Part shown: piece by piece, positions 7,542-14,189 of the stretch
Layout of the letters: each line of letters begins with the position of its first letter
Numbering within the stretch: position 1 is the stretch's first letter
DNA from: CAZGYE01 sp964530165
GTDB taxonomy: Bacteria; Planctomycetota; Planctomycetia; Planctomycetales; Planctomycetaceae
NCBI GenBank assembly: GCA_964530165.1
Contig: CAZGYE010000050.1
Coordinates: 1-23,469 of the forward strand
Direction of reading: 5' to 3'
DNA length: 23,469 nucleotides
Made by a program: the position numbers and the translations under genes
Notes under the pieces: model-generated
What the model saw: only the letters and a program-made list of their open reading frames with translations
What the model was told of the DNA's origin: nothing
Databases searched by the model: none

Positions 7542-7684
7542 AGCAACCTCGCGATCCACCAGACCATTTGGAAAACGGTCGCGAGAGATCCCGTACGAAG
7601 AGTATGCAGAACGCTTCAATGAAGGCAATGTCTGAATACGCACGGCGACGCGCAGCGAATGGGGGGAAACAGTTGACTCTATAA
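7538..7684 (+). pseudogene. Remnant of the HEPN (HepT-like) partner
   Basis: ATG 7538 overlaps the stop of the MNT gene in an ATGA arrangement, where hepT normally begins. The frame from this ATG encodes only 48 residues with no known domain after MKQPRD. In the +1 frame, bases 7542-7595 encode SNLAIHQTIWKTVARDPV, which resembles the C-terminal HepT segment of the type DHEIVWETVxxDLP. The central HEPN RxxxxH motif is missing. I infer that an internal deletion joined the start of hepT to its end. The match is short, so this is tentative. Confidence 0.45.
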
Positions 7685-7701
7685 ACGAATCGTGCTACTC
7701 T
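7673..7701 (+). promoter_or_regulatory. Sigma70-type promoter of the AAA+ ATPase gene
   Basis: TTGACT (7673-7678) and TACTCT (7696-7701) are separated by 17 bases. The start codon at 7734 follows with AAGGAG (7722-7727) six bases upstream of it. This is one of the best-formed promoters in the window, and it lies at the end of the HEPN remnant. Confidence 0.65.
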
Positions 7702-7733
7702 GCAAACGATGTGGGCGATAGAAGGAGTACTCC

Positions 7734-8981
7734 GTGGCAGGGCAGACGCCGACAGTGACAGTTTATCAGCAGCAAGAACTCTTGGTGAGATCTGGTCGCG
7801 TGTTCAGTCCCGGTGCTCCGATTGACCAACGCGACCTGTTTGCAGGACGGATGGAACAAATCGAACGAGTCGTCGATGCGGTCAACAGTCGTGGTCAACA
7901 TGTGGTTGTCTACGGGGAGCGTGGCGTTGGCAAGACTTCACTTGCGAATATTCTCAAGGATCTGTTTTCTGGGTCAGTACAAATCGTCGTGAAGGTGAAC
8001 TGTGACCGAAACGATGATTACAGCTGTGTGTGGCACAAGTTGGCTTCTGAGATTGAGGTGGTGGAATCAAAAGACACTTTCGGCTTCGCTCAACGGTCAC
8101 TCCCCTCCACCCGTTCGCTCGACGACAATCTCACAAAAGAACTGGGGCCGGACGACATCCGCAAATGCCTCCAGTACGTCGGCGAGTCAATTGTGATTTT
8201 CGACGAGTTTGACCGAATCGAAGACGCCAGAACGCCCGAGTTGTTTTCAGACACAATCAAGACGCTCTCCGACAATTCGATCAATTCCACGATTGTTCTC
8301 GTTGGTGTTGCGGACGTGATCGACGAATTGATCGCCGAGCACGCGTCGATCGACCGCTCTCTCATGCAAATCCAGATGCCGCGAATGAACACCGAGGAAC
8401 TCAGAGAGATCGTGGAGAAAGCACACGAGAAAATGAACATGAGAATGGAGAGGAATGCACGCGATTTGATCGTGCTTCTCTCCCAAGGGCTTCCCCATTA
8501 CACACACTTGCTGGCACTTCATGCGACCAAGTCGGCGATACACGACATGAGACGCAAGGTCACAATGAACGACCTTCAGGCCGGACTTGAATCAGCCCTG
8601 GAAAACACCCAGCAAAGCGTCATCCAGGCTTACCGGAAAGCAACGGCCAGCCAGCGGAAAGATACGATCTTCGAACAAGTGCTTCTGGCTTGTGCGCTCG
8701 CTGACGCAGACGAACTGGGCTATTTCGTATCAGCAGATGTGAGAGAACCGCTCTCAAAGATCATGGGAAAACCATACGAGATCCCCGGATTCTCGCAGCA
8801 CTTGAATAAGTTTTCTGACGAAAAACGAGGGGATGTCTTGCAAAAGACTGGCACAACGCGCCGTTTTCGTTTCCGATTCACCAATCCATTGTTGCAGCCG
8901 TATGTCATCATGCGAGGATTGAAGTCCGGCGTACTCGTCGGAGACTTGATGCGACTGCTGAAAGACAGGCGCTCGAGCTAA
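7734..8981 (+). CDS. Orc1/Cdc6-like AAA+ ATPase with C-terminal winged helix
   Basis: The 415-residue protein starts with GTG behind a strong ribosome binding site. Walker A is GERGVGKTSL (61-70), preceded by LFAGRMEQIERVVDAV as in AAA_16/Orc1-like ATPases. Walker B is SIVIFDEFD (152-160). Sensor 1 is STIVLVGVAD (185-194), and Arg208 in IDRSLMQIQMPRM is a candidate arginine finger. GLPHYTHLLALHAT (252-265) fits the lid or sensor 2 region. Residues from about 310 on look like a winged helix ending in RRFRFRFTNPLLQPYV. There is no nuclease, TIR or membrane domain. A 60-base line inside it (8221-8280) has about half G+C, visibly lower than neighbours such as pnp, which suggests transfer. Defence, plasmid partition and transposition helper roles are all possible; none is shown. 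Confidence 0.75.
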   Translation: MAGQTPTVTVYQQQELLVRSGRVFSPGAPIDQRDLFAGRMEQIERVVDAVNSRGQHVVVYGERGVGKTSLANILKDLFSGSVQIVVKVNCDRNDDYSCVWHKLASEIEVVESKDTFGFAQRSLPSTRSLDDNLTKELGPDDIRKCLQYVGESIVIFDEFDRIEDARTPELFSDTIKTLSDNSINSTIVLVGVADVIDELIAEHASIDRSLMQIQMPRMNTEELREIVEKAHEKMNMRMERNARDLIVLLSQGLPHYTHLLALHATKSAIHDMRRKVTMNDLQAGLESALENTQQSVIQAYRKATASQRKDTIFEQVLLACALADADELGYFVSADVREPLSKIMGKPYEIPGFSQHLNKFSDEKRGDVLQKTGTTRRFRFRFTNPLLQPYVIMRGLKSGVLVGDLMRLLKDRRSS

Positions 8982-9201
8982 GAATCGTTGCCGGCATTCC
9001 TCGATCGCTTCCTGGCAGCCCTACATGCAATTCCGGACCGTTGCTTTCTCGTCGGCTGTCAACCCTCACGTTGGGTCTCTGATGAACCCGGGATTTCAGG
9101 CCGACACACTATCCTCAGGTGGCAACCTCGACTGCGAGCGCCAGCCGGCCGACAATGGGGAAGATCCACCTCATCAACGTTCGCTCACAAAGCTTTTCGG
9201 T

Positions 9202-9229
9202 TGCATAATTCGGCGCCGTTGCTACAGTA
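9202..9229 (+). promoter_or_regulatory. Probable rpsO-pnp promoter
   Basis: TTGCAT (9202-9207) and TACAGT (9224-9229) are spaced by 16 bases. Transcription would begin near 9236. Confidence 0.45.
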
Positions 9230-9286
9230 ACTTTCTTGGTTGCGTGCAATCGGAACGGGCTCTGGAGCCAGACTCGCCGGCAGAAA

Positions 9287-9304
9287 GGTCGGCGCGCACC
9301 GACC
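9287..9304 (+). promoter_or_regulatory. Candidate S15 autoregulatory leader hairpin
   Basis: GGTCGG pairs with CCGACC around a CGCGCA loop, about 65 nt before the rpsO start. In many bacteria S15 binds a structured leader in its own mRNA, and the leader structures differ between phyla. Assignment here rests only on position and the stem. Confidence 0.25.
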
Positions 9305-9369
9305 GAGGAGCGCGGTTTATCTCAGGTGCAATCATAACTGTATACATCCCAAAGGATTAAGGCGATAGC

Positions 9370-9639
9370 ATGTCGATCACTAAAGAACACAAGAGCGAAC
9401 TGATCAACGAGTTCCAACGCGGTGACGGCGACACCGGTTCGCCGGAGGTACAGATTGCCGTTTTGTCGCATCGGATTTCCAATCTGACCGAGCACCTCAA
9501 GGAACACCACAAAGATCACGCCAGCCGGCGAGGACTGTTGATGCTAGTCAGCCGGCGACGGCGGCTGTTGGATTACTTACGGCGAACTGATCCCGATCGA
9601 TATCGTGAAATCATCAGTCGCCTGTCGATTCGCAAATGA
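9370..9639 (+). CDS. rpsO: 30S ribosomal protein S15
   Basis: The 89-residue product matches S15 along its whole length: SITKEHKSELINEFQRGDGD, TGSPEVQIAVLSHRI with the central helices, HHKDHASRRGLLMLVSRRRR and LLDYLRRTDPDRY. S15 binds 16S rRNA early in assembly of the 30S platform. The start is ATG with AAGG seven bases upstream. The gene is followed 53 bases later by pnp, the conserved rpsO-pnp order of many bacteria. No terminator is visible between them, so co-transcription is likely. Confidence 0.98.
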   Translation: MSITKEHKSELINEFQRGDGDTGSPEVQIAVLSHRISNLTEHLKEHHKDHASRRGLLMLVSRRRRLLDYLRRTDPDRYREIISRLSIRK

Positions 9640-9692
9640 AAGATCGGCGGATCGGCGACGCGCAGGAGATCAAATTCAGTTAGGAAAACATT

Positions 9693-11813
9693 GTGAAGGT
9701 CACAGTCGAACGCGAGATCGGGGGGCGTCCACTTAGTCTGACAACGGGAGAATTGGCCAAGCAAGCCAGCGGTGCCGTGGTGGTTCAGTTTGCTGAAACG
9801 GTTCTGTTTGTGGCGGTACAAACGGGTGCGGCGCGACCGGGGATCGACTTTTTCCCGCTGCAGGTCGATTACCGCGAGCGGATGGCGGCGGCGGGAAAAT
9901 TTGCCGGCGGCTTTCTGAAGCGCGAAGGCCGTCCGACCACCAAGGAAATCCTCACCTGCCGTTTGACCGATCGTCCACTTCGCCCGTTGTTTCCAAAGGG
10001 CTTCCGCGACGAAGTTCAGGTCATGGCCAACGTGCTGGCCTGCGATCCGGAAAACGATCCAGACGCGCTGACCACGCTCGGGGCCAGTGCCGCACTGTCA
10101 CTTGCTCCGATACCTTTCAACGGCCCGGTGGGAGCCGTGCGCGTCGGGAAGATCGGCGAGGAACTGATTGTGCTGCCTTCGCAGTCGCAGATGCAAGAGA
10201 GCAGTCTCGACCTGATCGTCGCGGGCAGCAGCGAATCGGTCCTGATGATCGAGGGATTTGCACAGCAAGTCCCCGAAGAGGAAATGGTCGAGGCGATCAT
10301 GTTCGCGCATCGGGAAATCGCCAAACTGTGCGAAATGCAGCAGGAGCTCATGCAGAAGGTCGGCGTAGAGCCGACTCAGTTCGATCCGCCGCCGCCAAAC
10401 CCGTTTGCAGACATGTTGCGTGAGGAGGCTTACGGCAGGCTTCGCGAGGCCAAGCGGAATCCGAAAAAGCAGGAACGGCACCAAAGAACCGACGAGATCA
10501 AAGAATCCTTCATCGAGCGGCTGTTCCCCGACGGCGCCGAGGAGACTGCCGAGGGTCACACGCCGGCCGATCTCAAAGAAGCGTTCTCTGAACTCGAAGG
10601 CCAAGTCATCCGGGATCTGATTTCGGAGGGCGTCCGGCTGGACGGCCGGTCGGCCGGCGACCTGCGCGACGTGTCCTGCTCGGTGGAAGTGCTCCCGCGG
10701 GTGCACGGCTCGGCCGTCTTTACGCGGGGTGAAACGCAGTCGATGGCCACGGTGACGCTCGGCACGGTCCGCGACAAGCAACGGGTGGACGGGCTGTTTG
10801 ACGAAACCGCCAACCGCTTCATGCTGCACTACTACTTCCCGTCGTACTCGGTCGGCGAGGTACGGCCCATTCGTGGACCGGGACGTCGCGAGATCGGTCA
10901 TGGCTGTCTGGCTGAACGCTCCGTCGAACCGGTTCTTCCGCGGGAAGAGAAGTTCCCGTACACGATCCGAGTGATCTCCGACATTTTGGAATCCAACGGC
11001 AGCAGCTCGATGGCGAGCGTCTGCAGCGCCACGCTGGCGCTGATGGACGCCGGCGTCCCCATCGCCAAGCCGGTCGCCGGCATTTCCATCGGGCTGGTCA
11101 AGCAAACAGACGACAAGTACATCCTGCTGACGGATATCATGGGCGACGAAGATCATTTCGGCGACATGGACTTCAAAGTCGCCGGCACTCAGCACGGAAT
11201 CACCGGGATCCAGTTGGACCTGAAGATCGACGGAATCAGCGAGCAGATTATTCGAGAGGCGCTCTCGCAGGGCAGAACCGCCCGGTTGGAGTTGCTGCGG
11301 CACATGCTCAAGGCGATTCCCCGCCCGCGTCGCGAAATTTCGCCCCACGCACCCTGCTTGACGCAAACGAAGATCGACCCGGAAAAGATCGGGCTCTTGA
11401 TCGGGCCGGGCGGCAAGACCATCCGCAGCATTCAGGAAGAGACCGGCGCGACGATCGACGTTCAAGACGACGGCACAGTGACGGTGGCGGCGGCCGATTC
11501 GTCCTCTGCAAACGAGGCCCTGGCCCGCATCGAAGCGCTGACCGAGGAGATCAAGGTCGGCCGCATTTACCAAGGAAAAGTCAGTTCCATCAAGGATTTC
11601 GGCGCGTTCATCGAAATCGCACCCGGCAAGGACGGCCTCTGCCACATCAGTGAACTGTCCGACGGGTTCGTCAAATCGGTCACCGACATCTGCCGAGAAG
11701 GCGACAGGATGGAGGTCAAGGTGATTGCCGTCGATGAGCAGAATCGCGTGAAGCTCTCGCGGCGGGCGGTCCTCGCGGAGCAGAACGACTCCAGCGACGG
11801 CCAGAACGATTAA
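9693..11813 (+). CDS. pnp: Polyribonucleotide nucleotidyltransferase (PNPase)
   Basis: The 706-residue enzyme degrades RNA 3'-to-5' by phosphorolysis and can also add tails. The first RNase PH domain contains FFPLQVDYRERMAAAGK and LTCRLTDRPLRPLFPKGF. The second contains RSAGDLRDVSCSVEVLPRVHG, FMLHYYFPSYSVGEVRP and the metal-binding segment MGDEDHFGDMDFKVAGT (about 482-498). A KH domain (KIDPEKIGLLIGPGGKT) and an S1 domain (GRIYQGKVSSIKDFGAFIEI) end the protein, so the full trimer-forming, RNA-binding architecture is present. It starts with GTG, with AGGA seven bases upstream. A histidine kinase gene follows 21 bases after the stop and may share the transcript. Confidence 0.98.
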   Translation: MKVTVEREIGGRPLSLTTGELAKQASGAVVVQFAETVLFVAVQTGAARPGIDFFPLQVDYRERMAAAGKFAGGFLKREGRPTTKEILTCRLTDRPLRPLFPKGFRDEVQVMANVLACDPENDPDALTTLGASAALSLAPIPFNGPVGAVRVGKIGEELIVLPSQSQMQESSLDLIVAGSSESVLMIEGFAQQVPEEEMVEAIMFAHREIAKLCEMQQELMQKVGVEPTQFDPPPPNPFADMLREEAYGRLREAKRNPKKQERHQRTDEIKESFIERLFPDGAEETAEGHTPADLKEAFSELEGQVIRDLISEGVRLDGRSAGDLRDVSCSVEVLPRVHGSAVFTRGETQSMATVTLGTVRDKQRVDGLFDETANRFMLHYYFPSYSVGEVRPIRGPGRREIGHGCLAERSVEPVLPREEKFPYTIRVISDILESNGSSSMASVCSATLALMDAGVPIAKPVAGISIGLVKQTDDKYILLTDIMGDEDHFGDMDFKVAGTQHGITGIQLDLKIDGISEQIIREALSQGRTARLELLRHMLKAIPRPRREISPHAPCLTQTKIDPEKIGLLIGPGGKTIRSIQEETGATIDVQDDGTVTVAAADSSSANEALARIEALTEEIKVGRIYQGKVSSIKDFGAFIEIAPGKDGLCHISELSDGFVKSVTDICREGDRMEVKVIAVDEQNRVKLSRRAVLAEQNDSSDGQND

Positions 11814-11834
11814 ACGGCCGGGACACTAGGGCGG

Positions 11835-12557
11835 ATGGTAGTCGAGTCATACCTCGAAGATCAAGAACGTCAGCGGTTGCAGGCTCAGTACGCAGAGATC
11901 GCCTCGTTGGCCGGCGGGCTGGCTCACGAGATCAAGAATCCGCTCTCCACCATCAACATGAACCTCGAGCTGTTGGCCGAAGACATCAGCGAAAGCGATT
12001 CGCCCCAAGATCGCCGCATGCTGACGAAAATCCAGACAGTACAGCGCGAATGCCGCCAATTGCAGCAGATTCTGGACGCGTTTTTGCAGTTTGCCCGTGT
12101 CGGCGAGCTGGAATTGGTCTCCGCGGACCTGAACGAGCTGGTCCGCGATTTCATCGAGTTCTATCAGCCGCAGGCGATCGAGCTTGGCATCGACGTCAGC
12201 CCGCATCTGTCCGCGGACTTGCCGGCGGTTCGGTTGGACAATTCGCTGATGCGGCAGGTGCTGATGAACCTGACGCTCAACGCCCAGCAGGCGATGCCGG
12301 AGGGCGGCTTGCTCGAGCTGCAGACCAACCTGCGAGACGGATGCGTGGAGCTGGACCTGATCGACAATGGCGCTGGAATGAACGAACGAACCAGTTCCAA
12401 GATCTTCCAGGCCTTCTTTTCCACAAAGTCGGGCGGCAGCGGATTGGGTCTGCCGACCGTGCGCAAAATTGTCGCCGCGCACCACGGCACGATTTCCTGC
12501 CAGAGTGAACCGGGACGGGGAACTCGATTCACCATTTCCCTGCCGCCGGCCGACTAA
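11835..12557 (+). CDS. NtrB-like sensor histidine kinase without a sensory domain
   Basis: The product has only 240 residues. After about 25 residues of probable coiled coil (YLEDQERQRLQAQYAEI) the H-box begins, AGGLAHEIKNPLSTI, with the phospho-acceptor at His31. The ATPase part has the N-box (NLTLNAQQAMPEGG), the G1 box DNGAGMN (about 176-182), the F-box (FQAFFSTKSGGSG) and the G2 box GSGLGLPTVRKIV. There is no membrane segment, PAS or GAF domain, so it is a bare cytoplasmic transmitter. It sits 21 bases after pnp and 26 bases before an NtrC-type regulator, its likely partner. The signal it responds to is unknown and may come through a separate protein. Confidence 0.92.
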   Translation: MVVESYLEDQERQRLQAQYAEIASLAGGLAHEIKNPLSTINMNLELLAEDISESDSPQDRRMLTKIQTVQRECRQLQQILDAFLQFARVGELELVSADLNELVRDFIEFYQPQAIELGIDVSPHLSADLPAVRLDNSLMRQVLMNLTLNAQQAMPEGGLLELQTNLRDGCVELDLIDNGAGMNERTSSKIFQAFFSTKSGGSGLGLPTVRKIVAAHHGTISCQSEPGRGTRFTISLPPAD

Positions 12558-12583
12558 GCTTCACGTCCGAAGAGGGCAGCCTT

Positions 12584-13996
12584 GTGACCGCGAAAGATGC
12601 CGAGGCCACAGACCTTTCCAACATCCCTGTCCGGGTGTTGATCGTCGATGACGACGAGGCCCATGCGCAGGCGGTCGCAGAGAGCCTGGAACGGATCCGT
12701 TGCGACTGTACCGTGGCGACGTCCGGACGGCGCGGATCGACACTGATCGAAAGCGAAAACTTCGACGTCGTCGTCACCGACATGAAAATGGACGAAGTCG
12801 ACGGGCTGGCCATCCTCGGCAAGACCAAAGAGGAACTCCCCGACGCCGAGGTCATCGTCGTCACCGGTCACGGTTCGATCAACTCGGCCGTCACCGCCAT
12901 GCAGCACGGCGCTTACACCTACCTGCCCAAACCGATCGACATCAACGAGCTGCGCACCGCGGTCGAGAAAGCCTCCACCCGGTTGCGCCTCATCCGCCGC
13001 AACGTGGAACTCAGCCGGCGGCTCGACGAGAAATTCGGCTTCGAGGGGGTCGTCGGCACCAGCCCGCAGATGCAGAAGGTCATCGAATCGCTCAAGTTTC
13101 TCGCCCCCACCGACAGCACCGTGTTGATTCAAGGAGCCAGCGGCACCGGCAAGGAGCTCGTCGCCCGGGCATTGCATCAAAACAGTCCTCGCAAAAGCAA
13201 ACCGTTCGTCCCGTTGAACATCTCGGCCCTGCCGGACAGCATTCTCGAAAGTGAACTGTTCGGACACGAACCGGGCGCGTTTACCGGGGCCCTCGGCAAG
13301 CGGATCGGCAAGTTCGAGTACGCCAACGGCGGCACATTGTTCCTGGACGAAGTAGGCGAAATGCCCACGGAGACGCAGATCAAGCTGTTGCGCGTGCTCG
13401 AAGACCGCAAGATCACTCGGCTGGGCGCTAATGAGGAAATCCAGGTGAACGTCCGCCTGGTGGCTGCCACCAATGCCGACTTGAAGAAGTTGGTCGAAAC
13501 GGGCAAGTTCCGCACGGACCTGTTCTACCGCTTGACGGTGGTCAACATCTTTCTGCCGCCGTTGCGCGAACGGCGCGGCGACATCCCGCTGCTAATGGAG
13601 CATTTCCGCAGCGAACTCTCAGAGCGGACCAACAAAGAAGTGCAAGGGTTCTCCAGGCAAGCCCGGCAGGCGCTGATGGCCTACGACTGGCCGGGCAACA
13701 TTCGCCAGCTCCGCAACGCGGTGGAGCGGATGCTGGTGCTCGATATCGACGGGCTTTTGGACGTCGACGACCTGCCTGAAGACATTGCCGCCCTGGGCGC
13801 CGAAACGGGCGACGGTCGAGGGTTCGACGCGGCCACCGGCGCCGACACGCTGATCGGCAAATCGCTGGGCGAAGTCGAAAAGTACTACATCCAACGCACG
13901 CTGGAACTGACCGGCGGCAAACGGGAAGAGGCCGCCTCGATGCTCGGCATCGGCGAGCGCACGCTTTACCGAAAAATCAAAGAGTTCGGACTGTAA
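12584..13996 (+). CDS. NtrC-family sigma54-dependent response regulator
   Basis: The 470-residue regulator has three domains. The receiver starts with VLIVDDDEAHAQAVAESL, has the phospho-acceptor Asp66 in VVVTDMKMDEVDG, and has Lys in TYLPKPIDINEL. The AAA+ domain has Walker A GASGTGKELVARALH (from about 184), the sigma54-contacting loop GAFTGA in HEPGAFTGALGKRIGKF, Walker B GTLFLDEVGEMP and the WPGNIRQLRNAVERM segment. A Fis-type helix-turn-helix ends the protein (GGKREEAASMLGIGERTLYRKI). GTG 12584 follows GAGGG by seven bases. The intact GAFTGA predicts activation of sigma54 promoters. It is paired with the upstream kinase. I saw no convincing -24/-12 promoter in this window, so its targets lie elsewhere. 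Confidence 0.95.
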   Translation: MTAKDAEATDLSNIPVRVLIVDDDEAHAQAVAESLERIRCDCTVATSGRRGSTLIESENFDVVVTDMKMDEVDGLAILGKTKEELPDAEVIVVTGHGSINSAVTAMQHGAYTYLPKPIDINELRTAVEKASTRLRLIRRNVELSRRLDEKFGFEGVVGTSPQMQKVIESLKFLAPTDSTVLIQGASGTGKELVARALHQNSPRKSKPFVPLNISALPDSILESELFGHEPGAFTGALGKRIGKFEYANGGTLFLDEVGEMPTETQIKLLRVLEDRKITRLGANEEIQVNVRLVAATNADLKKLVETGKFRTDLFYRLTVVNIFLPPLRERRGDIPLLMEHFRSELSERTNKEVQGFSRQARQALMAYDWPGNIRQLRNAVERMLVLDIDGLLDVDDLPEDIAALGAETGDGRGFDAATGADTLIGKSLGEVEKYYIQRTLELTGGKREEAASMLGIGERTLYRKIKEFGL

Positions 13997-14039
13997 GAAG
14001 CTCTCAGTGTTCAGCTTTCAACTCGGGAATGCCGTCGGC

Positions 14040-14123
14040 GGGTGGCTGAGGCAGAGTCTTCGATGCCCCAGTGAGTCGATCACCCGTAGCTCTGGGGCTT
14101 CGCGGACTCAGCCCCAGCCACAC
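14040..14123. repeat. Nested palindromic repeat, family C, copy 1
   Basis: GTGGCTG (14042-14048) pairs with CAGCCAC (14115-14121). GAGTC (14054-14058) pairs with GACTC (14105-14109), and GCCCCAG (14065-14071) pairs with CTGGGGC (14092-14098). The element thus folds as one long interrupted stem. It lies after the response regulator, where it may end or protect the rpsO-pnp-kinase-regulator transcript. A related element lies at 21875-21952. Confidence 0.75.
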
Positions 14124-14189
14124 ATCCACGATCATAATAGCTGACCACTGCAAACTGATCGCTTTGCATAGAGAACTCGGCAGGTCCTG

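Larger units (their letters stand above)
8982..9369 (+). other. 388-nt spacer and rpsO leader region
   Basis: No recognisable gene was found between the AAA+ ATPase and rpsO. Open frames exist (for example 9025-9360, +), but their products have no known domain and no supported start. The second half holds a plausible promoter at 9202-9229 and a GGTCGG/CCGACC hairpin at 9287-9304. The untranslated leader of rpsO would thus be about 135 nt, long enough for a regulatory RNA. Confidence 0.5.

Noticed and set aside
8027..8050. TGGCAC-containing sequences as sigma54 promoters (also at 1873 and 8512)
   Set aside because: None has a GC dinucleotide at the right spacing, and all lie inside coding sequence.
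9025..9360. A 111-codon open frame upstream of rpsO
   Set aside because: No recognisable domain, no ribosome binding site at its start, and it overlaps the probable rpsO promoter and leader.
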